From: Hyphomicrobiales bacterium
GTDB lineage: Bacteria; Pseudomonadota; Alphaproteobacteria; Rhizobiales; Rhizobiaceae
Length of the DNA stretch: 64,000 nt
Direction: 5' to 3'
Assembly (NCBI GenBank): GCA_900466605.1
Contig: UBMU01000026.1
Coordinates: 18,201 to 82,200, forward strand
The position numbers and the translations under genes were made by a program. This document shows, piece by piece, positions 1 through 7,742 of the stretch (positions are counted from its first letter, which is position 1; every line of letters starts with the position of its first letter). The notes beneath the pieces were generated by a model that ran no database searches, was not told the DNA's origin, and saw nothing but the letters and a program-made list of their open reading frames with translations.

Positions 1-143
1 ATCGGTTCTTGTCCTTGGTAGAGCCAGTAGCCCGGAAAGTCGAAGTCGGGGCGATAGCCGATTGTCAAGCCGAGAAGATCCTGGAGAAAATGCCGGGTGC
101 CTTCGAGGTCAGCCGTTCGAAGCGTGACGTGATCGAGCTGCAT
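1..143 (-). CDS. VOC/glyoxalase-fold protein, partial (C-terminus beyond window)
   Basis: Only the first 47 codons lie in the window. The N-terminus reads MQLDHVTLRTADLEGTRHFL, the first beta-alpha unit of vicinal-oxygen-chelate proteins, with the metal-ligand His at residue 5. The ATG is at 143-141, just downstream of the stop of the neighbouring SDR gene on the same strand, so the two are probably cotranscribed. The family includes glyoxalase I, extradiol dioxygenases and resistance proteins; the substrate cannot be told from this fragment. Confidence 0.75.
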   Translation of the reverse strand, partial: MQLDHVTLRTADLEGTRHFLQDLLGLTIGYRPDFDFPGYWLYQGQEP

Positions 144-147
144 GGCA

Positions 148-861
148 TCATCCGATCACGCCGCCACCGTCGACACGGACGGTCGAGCCGGTTGCAAACG
201 GCGTCGTCATCAGGAAGAGGACGGCATTGGCGATATCAGACGGGTGGCCGATCGTTTTCGCCGGAAGGCTTGCGGCGACTCGCTCGAACATTGCGGCGCG
301 GTTCGCTTCTTCCATTTTCGACCACAGCGGCGTGTCGATCAGCCCCGGCGAGACGGCGTTCACCCGGATCGGCGACAGCTCCAGCGCGAGACCGCGCGCA
401 AGCGATTCCAAGGCTGCGTTGATGGCGCCCTGCAGGACTGAGGAGGCCGACGGCCGCTCGCTGAGGAAGCCGGAGATGAAGGTCAGTGTGCCGCGTTCGG
501 ATATCCGTGCCGCCTTGGCGATGCGGTAGGCGCCCCAGAACTTGCTCTCCATGGCGCGTTTTGCGTCGTCAAGGTCAAGCTTGAGCACTGGGCCGCTCGG
601 CGTCTGGGCGGCGGAGACGACGATATGGTCCCAGGCCTCGTTTGCGGTGAAGAACCTTTCGATGGCGGTATCGTCGGCGGTATCAAGGACCGCCGACCGA
701 GTGTTCACTCCGATCGAGGCTACGGCCTCGGTCAACTTGTCCGCCGACCGTGATGCGATCGTCACCGCCGCTCCTGCTGCCGCAGCCTGCTGCGCCACGG
801 CCAGACCGATGCCGGAGCTGCCGCCGACGATGAGGACGCGCTTGTTCGTCAAAGTTGTCAT
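148..861 (-). CDS. Short-chain dehydrogenase-like protein lacking the YxxxK pair
   Basis: A 237-residue Rossmann protein of normal classical-SDR length. Residues 13-19 read GGSSGIG (the nucleotide-binding TGxxxGIG motif), the NAG-like motif is VSAAQ near 82-86, Ser130 aligns with the catalytic Ser, and RVNAVSPGLIDTP near 166-178 is the usual C-terminal SDR signature. Aligned on the helix that ends AALESLARGLALEL, the catalytic Tyr position is Gln144 and the Lys position is Asn148, so the standard proton relay is missing. The start has AGGAGAG upstream. The gene is divergent from the LysR gene at 984 and followed by the VOC gene, a common regulator-reductase-VOC layout. It could bind nucleotide without normal reductase activity, or belong to an atypical SDR branch. 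Confidence 0.85.
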   Translation of the reverse strand: MTTLTNKRVLIVGGSSGIGLAVAQQAAAAGAAVTIASRSADKLTEAVASIGVNTRSAVLDTADDTAIERFFTANEAWDHIVVSAAQTPSGPVLKLDLDDAKRAMESKFWGAYRIAKAARISERGTLTFISGFLSERPSASSVLQGAINAALESLARGLALELSPIRVNAVSPGLIDTPLWSKMEEANRAAMFERVAASLPAKTIGHPSDIANAVLFLMTTPFATGSTVRVDGGGVIG

Positions 862-983
862 TTTCGTCTCTCCTGTGTTCGACGCCCCTAAGGCCGCCGT
901 CTTGTTGCACGAAAACTAGCGCCGAAGTTCTGTTGCGGGAATGGACATTGTCATCGACTGTCTATTGCGATATCGGCAAGAAT
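862..983. promoter_or_regulatory. Divergent intergenic region between SDR and LysR genes
   Basis: The 122 bp between the two divergent starts must carry both promoters and, by analogy with LysR systems, the regulator site. The core ACATTGT near 945 resembles the motif described at 26503 but lacks its A/T arms. No convincing sigma-70 hexamers were picked out by eye. Confidence 0.4.
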
Positions 984-1874
984 ATGAGCGACAACTTTCT
1001 CGACATGCTTGTCTTCGTGCGCATAGTGCAGGCTGGCAGCCTGTCGGGTGCTGCCCGCGAGCTGAATTTCTCGCTGACGGTCGTCAGTCGGAAGCTTGCG
1101 AGGCTGGAGGAACGGCTGGGCGTTCGGCTGATCAATCGCACGACGCGCTCGCTGGCGCTAACGGAGGAGGGCGCGCGTTTCTACAGTCGGTGTGTTCAGA
1201 TCCTGGCAGAGATCGATGATGCCGAGACCGAGGCATCGAGCGGCAAGGACACTGCCACTGGCCTTTTGAAGGTCACATCGACCTTCGCATTCGGGATCAG
1301 GTGGATCGCCCCGATTCTTCGCGAGTTCCAGGAGCTTCACCCGGGCCTGCTCGTCCATCTGGACGCCGATGATAGTGTCACCAATATCATCGAAGGCGGC
1401 TACGATCTCGCCATCCGCTTTGGCGCACTGTCCGACTCCAGCCTAATTGCCAGACAGATCGCGGAAAACCAGCGCGTCATCTGCGCCTCACCCGCCTACC
1501 TCGAACGGCGCGGACGTCCGCTCTCCATCGACGATTTGCTCACGCACGACGCTATTGCATTCGGAGATCCTCCGAACACTCACTGGACCTTCGCCGATGG
1601 GCGCAGCATCAACGTCTTTGGTAGGCTGACGACGAACAATGGTGAACTCGCCCATCGCTGGGCGCTGTCGGGCGCAGGCATTGTCCTGAAATCGATCTGG
1701 GACGTCGAAGAGGACATTCGCCGCGGAGATCTCGAAGTCATCCTGCCGGAAGAAAGGCTTGCTGCCGCACCCATCCACGTGGTCTTTCCACACACTCGTC
1801 TAGCTGCGGCTAAAGTGAGGCTGTGCATCGACTTTCTTGCGGTGAGATTGAAGTCTGCCCAGCTATCGAACTGA
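984..1874 (+). CDS. LysR-family transcriptional regulator
   Basis: A 296-residue regulator. The N-terminal winged HTH (about residues 3-62) includes GSLSGAARELNFS and RTTRSLALTEEG. The effector domain contains the typical YDLAIRFG strand, the CASPAYL motif and AGIVLKS near the C-terminus, placing it in the DsdC/AaeR-like LysR group. The open frame extends upstream to 855, but the ATG at 984 gives the family-typical N-terminus and leaves room for a divergent promoter. It is transcribed away from the SDR gene at 148-861, which is its likely target. The inducer is unknown. Confidence 0.92.
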   Translation: MSDNFLDMLVFVRIVQAGSLSGAARELNFSLTVVSRKLARLEERLGVRLINRTTRSLALTEEGARFYSRCVQILAEIDDAETEASSGKDTATGLLKVTSTFAFGIRWIAPILREFQELHPGLLVHLDADDSVTNIIEGGYDLAIRFGALSDSSLIARQIAENQRVICASPAYLERRGRPLSIDDLLTHDAIAFGDPPNTHWTFADGRSINVFGRLTTNNGELAHRWALSGAGIVLKSIWDVEEDIRRGDLEVILPEERLAAAPIHVVFPHTRLAAAKVRLCIDFLAVRLKSAQLSN

Positions 1875-2329
1875 ATATCAAACGAGCGTGTATTGCGATC
1901 TCGGAATCTCTCTTACAATGTCATTTGGACCATTCTTCCGGAGCGGACTGATCTGACTCACGTCCAGCCTTGCGGAGACAGTTCAGTATGGTGGCTTGTA
2001 GGTTCGTCTGCTGTCCACTCTGACCAGAGGTGCGCAGGTTAGCCGGGCCTCGCGGAGGAAGAGCCTGCGTAAGATGCGTGGATTGTCGACGTGCCGGAAG
2101 GCCTTCCAGACCGGCGTTGGCAAGCGCTTGCACTCAACAGGCGGCGAAACCCCGGTGTCCCTATGGGCGCCAACCCAAATGACGTCTCCTCGCGGCGTGA
2201 CGGTTAGAGCTATTGCGCCGATGAACACCTGCTAAGTGCTCAGGATTGGCCAGGATAGTCGCCCTGGTCTGCCAGCGCATTGTAAACACTATGTATAATG
2301 CGACCAAAGCTGTTTAGTTTTGTCTTTGT
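1875..2329. other. Intergenic stretch with no recognised gene
   Basis: About 450 bp without a supported gene. A minus-strand open frame near 1983-2228 carries a plausible protein-like run (RGDVIWVGAHRD) but has no clear start signal and no family recognised; it may be a remnant. A TATAAT hexamer at 2294-2299 could belong to a vapBC promoter, though no good -35 box lies 16-18 bp upstream. Confidence 0.35.
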
Positions 2330-2378
2330 GTATATCCCATTGACATATCCGCGCTCGCGACCTACTTCTGGGATATAC
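2330..2378. promoter_or_regulatory. Inverted repeat upstream of vapBC, probable autoregulatory operator
   Basis: Perfect 10-bp arms GTATATCCCA (2330-2339) and TGGGATATAC (2369-2378) are separated by 29 bp. A TTGACA hexamer at 2340-2345 lies directly after the first arm. VapB and VapBC complexes usually repress their own operon by binding such paired arms, and the repeat ends 27 bp before the vapB start. The exact promoter is inferred. Confidence 0.6.
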
Positions 2379-2405
2379 CAATCGTACATGCCGAAGAGGT
2401 TAGCC

Positions 2406-2636
2406 ATGGAACAGGGTGCGGTATTCCAAAACAATCGTAGCCAGGCAATCCGACTGCCAAAGGCAGTTGCGTTGCCTGATGATGTGAAGCGTGTCGATAT
2501 CGTTGCGGTCGGGCGTACACGAATTATAGCCCCAGCAGGCGAGGTTTGGGACAGTTGGTTCGAGGGGCCAGAGGCATCGTCCGACTTTATGAGCGAACGT
2601 GATCAGCCAGCCTTGCAGGAGCGAGAGGCATTCTAA
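2406..2636 (+). CDS. vapB: VapB-type antitoxin
   Basis: A 76-residue protein with the AbrB/SpoVT swapped-hairpin start typical of VapB: GAVFQNNRSQAIRLPKAVAL, the DNA-binding part. The C-terminal half (about 50-76) is acidic, as expected for the segment that wraps the toxin. The open frame begins further upstream, but the ATG at 2406 gives the standard VapB N-terminus. The stop overlaps the vapC start (TAATG), which implies translational coupling. Antitoxin function is inferred from the motif and from pairing with a PIN toxin. Confidence 0.88.
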   Translation: MEQGAVFQNNRSQAIRLPKAVALPDDVKRVDIVAVGRTRIIAPAGEVWDSWFEGPEASSDFMSERDQPALQEREAF

Positions 2637-3037
2637 TGCTGAAATACATGCTGGATACCAACATCTGTATTTTCACCATCAAGAATAGGCCACAAAAGGT
2701 CCGCGACGCGTTCAATCGTCATGGCGGTCAGCTTTGCGTAAGCTCAGTTAGTTTGATGGAGTTAATATACGGGGCCGAAAGGTCGGCGAGTCCGGAACGC
2801 AATCTGATTGTTGTGGAAGGTTTTGCAGCGCGCCTCGAGGTGTTGCCGTATGACGAGATAGCGGCTAGTCATACAGGCCAATTGCGTGCCGAACTCGCGC
2901 GGAACGGAACACCTATCGGGCCGTATGACCAACTGATCGCAGGGCACGCACGCTCCCGCGGCTTGATCATGGTAACGAACAACCGGCGCGAGTTTGATCG
3001 TGTGCCCGGCTTACGCGTCGAGGATTGGGCCGGTTAA
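2636..3037 (+). CDS. vapC: VapC-type PIN-domain ribonuclease toxin
   Basis: A 133-residue single PIN domain. The acidic active-site residues expected for Mg-dependent RNases are present: Asp7 in MLDTN, Glu42 in LMELIYG, Asp98 in GPYDQLIAGHA, and the late TNNRREFDRV segment with Asp121. The length is normal for VapC and the frame is intact, so the toxin looks functional. It starts within the vapB stop codon. VapC toxins usually cleave tRNA or rRNA and are held inactive by VapB. The pair lies in a disturbed region, consistent with a transferred or island-stabilising module. Confidence 0.9.
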   Translation: MLKYMLDTNICIFTIKNRPQKVRDAFNRHGGQLCVSSVSLMELIYGAERSASPERNLIVVEGFAARLEVLPYDEIAASHTGQLRAELARNGTPIGPYDQLIAGHARSRGLIMVTNNRREFDRVPGLRVEDWAG

Positions 3038-3207
3038 CTCGCACTCATGGCGTTTTGCCGGCTCGTTATCGGATCTGTACAACCTCACATTTGGTCACCG
3101 ATCTTTAGCGGTGGGCACCGATTTCCCGCTTTCGCGGGCGCGCGCCGAGGAGAACGTGACCAATCTCAAGATCGGCAGTTGAAGGAAAACTGATCACATC
3201 CTGAGGA

Positions 3208-3661
3208 TTAAAAACTTCCTTTCGCAGCCGTTACGCGCGTCACGCGGTCACGGCATAGTGGATGCCTGCCGTCGACCCGTGCGAGGCCCGCGATGATGCA
3301 GACTAACCCTGATACTATTGTCATGGCGCCGGCCAACGCGACCGCGTGCGCGGGCTCTCCTCCTGAGAGGGGCAAGACAGTAGCGAGGATGATTGCTGCG
3401 AGTGATGAATCGTGACCTAAAACCAAAATCCGGCTTGGCCCAAACAGCGTATAGGCTAGCAAGGGGACAATCGTCGCGAAGAGCCAGTGAATTCCAGGGA
3501 CCCCCGATGCTACGGCATAGGCGATGCCGCATGGTGGTTAGAACAATCCCTGCAACAAAATCATGAAGTAGCCAGTCAGCCTTGTACTGACGAAGAACTT
3601 GAAATCCCGGCAACCAGCGCGCGAAACGATTTAGGGTTGCGTCAGCCACTTTCTTTTTCAC
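3208..3661 (-). pseudogene. SulP-family anion transporter, frameshifted N-terminal fragment
   Basis: Read from 3661 downward, the first frame encodes a SulP-like start (ARWLPGFQVLRQYKADWLLHD, then FVAGIVLTT). The continuation GIAYAVASGVPGIHWLF followed by LLAYTLFGPSRILVLGHDS lies in another frame, so a small indel sits near 3525-3532. Homology runs through AVALAGAMTIVSGLVCIIAG and ends near 3260; the membrane domain beyond about residue 130 and the STAS domain are absent. This is the 5' quarter of a sulfate-permease-family gene and is not functional. Confidence 0.75.
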
Positions 3662-4260
3662 CCCCCATCATTGTTGTCTTACTCGCCTCTTCGGCTGCAT
3701 ACGGCTGGTTCACCTCCTCGTGGTATGCTCAGGGTATATCATATTTCGCCGGCCAACGCATTTGTCCTACCGCTGCCCGCAACCGCTCTGGCATGCAGCA
3801 GGCAGCGGCCGGGAGGCTTTGGTTGCCAGTTCCTTGCTCTGTTCGACCAAACGCAACTTGCCATTCGGATACGCAGGTCGATCTTGGCCACGCTGACGAG
3901 GAGGCTGCCGTTACCGCGCACGATGATGCCGCCGATACGCTCCGCATTTACTAGTTCATGGATGCAAGCTCCTGGCATGTGACAGTTCATCAGATCGCTG
4001 AGAGCCGCCGGCGTCCCTATCGAAAGCTGTCACGCGGTCCCGGTGATCGACCGGCAGAAGGACGGCTGGATTTCCGGGCGCCTGAGGCGAACTGCCCCTC
4101 CGGAGTGTCTGCCAGCTCTTGCTATGGCCTTTCGAGGGTGGTCGCATCGGTAGGGCCGATGATTTCGAGTTGGGTCACTACGCCTGCACTTCGACGGCGA
4201 GGTGCGGACTGGCGACGTGCGGCGTGTCCTAGTTTATCATCAACCAGTTCCGTAACCGTA
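3662..4260. other. Degraded non-coding stretch
   Basis: About 600 bp between the SulP fragment and the LysR stop. Short open frames on both strands have no recognisable family and no consistent start signals. The segment 3988-4090 matches a segment near 15.5 kb, suggesting both derive from one lost gene. No intact gene or RNA is seen. Confidence 0.45.
3988..4090 (+). repeat. Dispersed gene-fragment repeat, copy A (copy B 15457-15584)
   Basis: Three blocks are shared with 15457-15584 in the same orientation and order: 28 bp from CATCAGATC to GGCGTC (26 of 28 identical), a block starting ATCGACCGGC, and the final GGCGCCTGAGGCGA. In both copies one plus-strand frame starts IRSLRAAGV, so both appear to be remnants of the same coding sequence with different indels. 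The parent family was not identified. Confidence 0.55.
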
Positions 4261-5187
4261 TCAGCCACCACGGACGGACCTAAGGCAACTGGAGATTTCA
4301 GCGATAGCGAGGTCTGCGACGATGCGACTAACGCGGGAAGGGGTTCGGTTCGCATCGATGGCAATGCTGACGGACTGCGGTTCCATCGTGGCGTCACGTA
4401 TCGGAAGGAACACAAGACTTCCATCAATTAGCTCTGGTGCGGCATCCAATTCCGAGGTGAACGCAACGTAATCGCCTTCTGCAACCAGTTGTTTTATAAG
4501 CTGTTGCGAATTGGTGACGACAGCTTGTCGCGGGTCGGAGAACAACCAGCCATAGCGCGCTTCCAGGAAACGTCTGATCGTCAATGCGCGGCTTTGTAAT
4601 GCGATACGATAAGAGGCCGCCTCTTCAAAGCTCACGGAACCCGCTTTGGCAAGTTGGTGGCTTGATCTCACCACGCAACCAATTGGCAGCATTTCAGTCC
4701 AGAGGACCTTCAGCTCCCGACCTGGTGAGAGATTAAAAATAGCCGCAATGTCCGCGCCACCGCTAATCACGGAAGCACGCGCTGTGTCGGGGCTGGCTAC
4801 ATCGACATCCAATGATATGGACGGATAGTCCGCGTTCAGCCGCAAGATAAAGCCGGGCAGAAATCCGTTAACGTGACTGTCCATCACCGTCATGCGAACG
4901 TGCCCTTGATTGACACCTTGGAGCTGACGAAGATCTGCAGCGATATGTCGTTCGTCGGCAAGCCAGTGCTGAGCTAGGCTAACGACGGTCTGTCCCGCTT
5001 GAGTGAGGCGCATACCTCGTGGGAGACGTTCAAAAAGTTCGACATTAAAGTCTTGTTCCAGCAACAGAATTTGCCTGTCGATGGCCGATGCAGACACGTT
5101 TAATTCTTTTGCCGCCTTCTGGATCGAACCAGATTTTGCGACCTGATCAACATAACGAAGCGCAGCCGGTACAAGAGAAGCACGCAT
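4261..5187 (-). CDS. LysR-family regulator divergent from the ring-cleavage/ABC operon
   Basis: A 308-residue regulator. The winged HTH (about 10-70) contains GSIQKAAKELNVSASAIDRQ, ending in the recognition-helix region LFERLPRGMRLTQAG. The effector domain follows (about 90-300). The ATG at 5187 is preferred over the upstream in-frame TTG at 5193 because an AGGA sits 9 bp ahead. It is transcribed away from the operon starting at 5309, so it is the likely regulator of that operon, responding to a substrate or intermediate. The recognition segment lacks the usual Arg-Thr-Thr run, so it is not one of the standard aromatic-catabolism LysR proteins. Confidence 0.9.
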   Translation of the reverse strand: MRASLVPAALRYVDQVAKSGSIQKAAKELNVSASAIDRQILLLEQDFNVELFERLPRGMRLTQAGQTVVSLAQHWLADERHIAADLRQLQGVNQGHVRMTVMDSHVNGFLPGFILRLNADYPSISLDVDVASPDTARASVISGGADIAAIFNLSPGRELKVLWTEMLPIGCVVRSSHQLAKAGSVSFEEAASYRIALQSRALTIRRFLEARYGWLFSDPRQAVVTNSQQLIKQLVAEGDYVAFTSELDAAPELIDGSLVFLPIRDATMEPQSVSIAIDANRTPSRVSRIVADLAIAEISSCLRSVRGG

Positions 5188-5308
5188 TTGCAACCATCCT
5201 AATTATTCGAATGAGTTGTTGCATTCTTTGTGCTGGACGGCAATGCACGAGCATCTAAACTCGCGTCAGACCTTGGCAGAAACGTCTGGGTCGAGGGAGT
5301 AGGAAAGA
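5188..5308. promoter_or_regulatory. Divergent LysR/operon control region
   Basis: The 121-bp space holds the palindromic core ATTCGAAT (5205-5212) inside a longer dyad GCAAC (5190-5194) and GTTGC (5218-5222). The symmetric AT-rich core with a T-N11-A-like arrangement is what LysR proteins bind. No biochemical specificity can be inferred. Confidence 0.45.
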
Positions 5309-6055
5309 ATGCCAGAAACAATCAGAACACTGACATCATCAGGGCCACAAAGCGGCGAAGCGGCGGTTACTACAGGGCGGCAAACAATCGGGGTTGTGCT
5401 GCCGTCGAGCAATCGGACTGTTGAGCGCGTAGCACACGCATTCCTTAAATCCCGTCCAGGGGTCGATGTCTGCGTTGCACGCGTGCCATACGGAGGCCAT
5501 CCTGCATCGGGCTACGATCTTGAAAGTTTTCGGTGTGCCGCGGCCCTTTTGCGCGATGCTCGACCGGATGTTGTACTCTGGAATGCAACGCGCGGTGCCT
5601 TGCTTGGCTTCGATCCGGATCGGGCGTTATGCGCAATGCTCGAAGATATGCTCGGCGTGCCGGCGACAACAACGTCGTTGGCTACGCTTGAGACACTCAG
5701 AGCAGCCGGCAGCCGCCGCATTGGCCTGATTGCCCAAGGCGACCGGAATGAGTGCGACAAGCTGATCGATACATTTGGAAAAGAAGGCGTAACGGTCGTC
5801 GAGTCATCGGCGCTAGGAATCTCCGACAACTTCGCAGCCGCTGCTGTCACTTCAGAAGAGCTGGAGAAGGTCGCGTTCGATATTTGTCAAAAATCCGCGC
5901 CGGACTGCATCATAGTTTGGAGTACCAACCTTGGCGGGCACTCGCTTTCGATGGGGCAGACTCGGCTGCGCACGCCAATTCTCGACTCCGCGACGATCGG
6001 GTTCACCTCGGCCTTTTCATTCCTGGACCGTGTGGAGATGGGAGCGCACGCATGA
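5309..6055 (+). CDS. Maleate isomerase / Asp-Glu racemase superfamily protein lacking both catalytic Cys
   Basis: A 248-residue protein with the two-lobe fold signatures of maleate isomerase and arylmalonate decarboxylase: GVVLPSSNRTVE (28-39) matches the PSSNxxxE loop, and IIVWSTNLGG (201-210) matches the xSCTNL loop. In cysteine-dependent members one Cys lies in an ACTSG-like turn and the other in SCTNL. Here these positions are Ala93 (WNATRG) and Ser205, so neither thiol is present. A GTAGGAAAG ribosome site supports the start; the first 22 residues are probably disordered. As first gene of an operon with an oligopeptide-type importer and a ring-opening amidohydrolase, it may isomerise or decarboxylate an open-chain intermediate by a non-thiol route, or act as a binding protein. 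Confidence 0.75.
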   Translation: MPETIRTLTSSGPQSGEAAVTTGRQTIGVVLPSSNRTVERVAHAFLKSRPGVDVCVARVPYGGHPASGYDLESFRCAAALLRDARPDVVLWNATRGALLGFDPDRALCAMLEDMLGVPATTTSLATLETLRAAGSRRIGLIAQGDRNECDKLIDTFGKEGVTVVESSALGISDNFAAAAVTSEELEKVAFDICQKSAPDCIIVWSTNLGGHSLSMGQTRLRTPILDSATIGFTSAFSFLDRVEMGAHA

Positions 6056-6154
6056 GGGATGCTAGCCGGGCAGTCGTACGAACAATGAAATTACCCTTCC
6101 GTTTGAGGACCTGATCTTCAGACGGGCGGCAACTTTAAAAAGAGGGAAACAGCT

Positions 6155-7729
6155 ATGCCTAAGATTAACAACAGCAATGTTGCGCGTGTCAGCCAACGAA
6201 AGATACTTGGCGCTATCTGTGCAAGTGCTCTGTCGCTAGGAATCGGTTTTCAACTGACCGATGCCAGAGCTTCCTCTCGGGAAGAAACCATCATCGTCGG
6301 GGCTGGAGGAGCAGTTAACACGCTCGATCCCCTCCGCTCAGACTACGCACAAACCAATATCATACTGAGCGCAATCTACGACACGCTCATAACATTTCAT
6401 GGCAAAGAGATGGCTCCTAAATTGGCAAAGGAGTACGCCTATGCGCCAGATGCGACGGCAATCAAGTTTACACTGAGAGACGACGTAAAATTCCACGATG
6501 GCAGGACGCTAACGGCAAAGGATATCGCCTATACTCTCGATAGACTTAAGCGGCTTGGTACTGGGGTCGCGTCGCTGATCGATGGGTATGAATCGACGAC
6601 GGTCACCGACAATACGCACTTCACCGTCAATCTGTCGAAACCAAGTGCGCTTTTTCTGCCCGCTTTAAGCAAGATCTATATACTCAACTCCGAATTGGTC
6701 GAGCAAAACAAAGCCTCCGACGATGGCCAGGCATGGCTGCAATCTCATGACGCTGGCAGTGGGCCGTATACATTGGGCGATCAGTCACAAGGCGTGGCGA
6801 TCAACCTTTTCCCCGGATACTGGTTGCCTGAGCAAGGTAGGCCGCAGACAATCGTTTTTCGCCGAATAGATGAGAGCGCGACAAGGCGTGACGAACTTCT
6901 CGCTGGTGGTATCGATGTCGCTCTAGGCTTAGGTGATCGGGACGCCCTCAGCCTCAGCACGGATCCAACTGTCAAGGTTGTACCGATGAAAACAGGCCTT
7001 CAGACAGAAATTGTCTTCAACACGAGTACCGGGCCAACGGCCGATCCGAAAATTCGAAAGGCGTTACGTCTGGTCTACGATTATGCGGGCGGTCTCAGAG
7101 GCATCCGCGGCACGAACGGTGCAATCGCCAACGGCCCGCTTCCTGCCAGCCTTGACTGCCGCCCGGACCTTCCGCCAGTCAAGCAAGATCTCGAGGCCGC
7201 CAAGGCCATCCTCACGGAAGCTGGTGCCACCGGCATGAAATTTCAAATGAGCTTCCAACCGACCTTCGAAGCACAGAAACAGGAGGCGACGCTTTTCCAG
7301 TCCAATCTTCGGGAGATTGGTATTGACCTGGATCTGGCTCCTATCGCGTTTCCTAATTATCTGGCCAGCCTCAAAGACAAGAAAACAATTCCCCAGATGA
7401 TGTTGCTGGAAGATTTCCCGCAATTTCCGGACGCCGGCATCATGCTTGTGAAGGGTTACAAGTCGGACGCAATCGGAACCAATCGCGCGGGGTACTCTAA
7501 CCCTGATGTTGATAAGTTGCTCGATGAAGCGTTGGCAACGAGCGATAGCGAAAAACGCTGTGAGCTGTACGCCAAGGTTCAAACTATACTCAACGATGAC
7601 GCCGTGATGATCGACATGTACGGTGTTTATAAGCAAGCCGCGTATCGGTTAGGAACGTTGGCAGACTTAGAGGGCAGTTTGCTTGTTTCCCAAACGGCGC
7701 CCGCAGACTTCCGTCTCGCCAAGCCGTAA
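6155..7729 (+). CDS. Periplasmic solute-binding protein, peptide/opine/nickel family (SBP_bac_5)
   Basis: A 524-residue secreted binding protein. A Sec-type signal (basic start, hydrophobic stretch about 18-35, cleavage near LTDARAS) is followed by the family opening GGAVNTLDPLRSDYAQ and the FTLRDDVKFHDGRTLTAKDI motif. Length is typical for DppA/OppA/GsiB-like proteins. A GAGGGAAA ribosome site precedes the ATG. It directly precedes two permeases and two ATPases, so it defines the substrate of the importer. Ligands in this family range from peptides to opines, glycosides and small organic cations; the linked hydrolase suggests a nitrogen heterocycle or its conjugate, which is an inference only. 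Confidence 0.93.
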   Translation: MPKINNSNVARVSQRKILGAICASALSLGIGFQLTDARASSREETIIVGAGGAVNTLDPLRSDYAQTNIILSAIYDTLITFHGKEMAPKLAKEYAYAPDATAIKFTLRDDVKFHDGRTLTAKDIAYTLDRLKRLGTGVASLIDGYESTTVTDNTHFTVNLSKPSALFLPALSKIYILNSELVEQNKASDDGQAWLQSHDAGSGPYTLGDQSQGVAINLFPGYWLPEQGRPQTIVFRRIDESATRRDELLAGGIDVALGLGDRDALSLSTDPTVKVVPMKTGLQTEIVFNTSTGPTADPKIRKALRLVYDYAGGLRGIRGTNGAIANGPLPASLDCRPDLPPVKQDLEAAKAILTEAGATGMKFQMSFQPTFEAQKQEATLFQSNLREIGIDLDLAPIAFPNYLASLKDKKTIPQMMLLEDFPQFPDAGIMLVKGYKSDAIGTNRAGYSNPDVDKLLDEALATSDSEKRCELYAKVQTILNDDAVMIDMYGVYKQAAYRLGTLADLEGSLLVSQTAPADFRLAKP

Positions 7730-7742
7730 GTGAGGGCTGATC

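Noticed and set aside
943..951. ACATTGT near the SDR/LysR promoter as a fifth IclR-type site
   Set aside because: Only the core matches; the TTT and AAA arms that define the motif are absent.
3080..3180. Sequence GGTCACCGATCTTTAGCGG and following, considered as an insertion-sequence end
   Set aside because: No matching opposite end, target duplication or transposase remnant could be found by eye.
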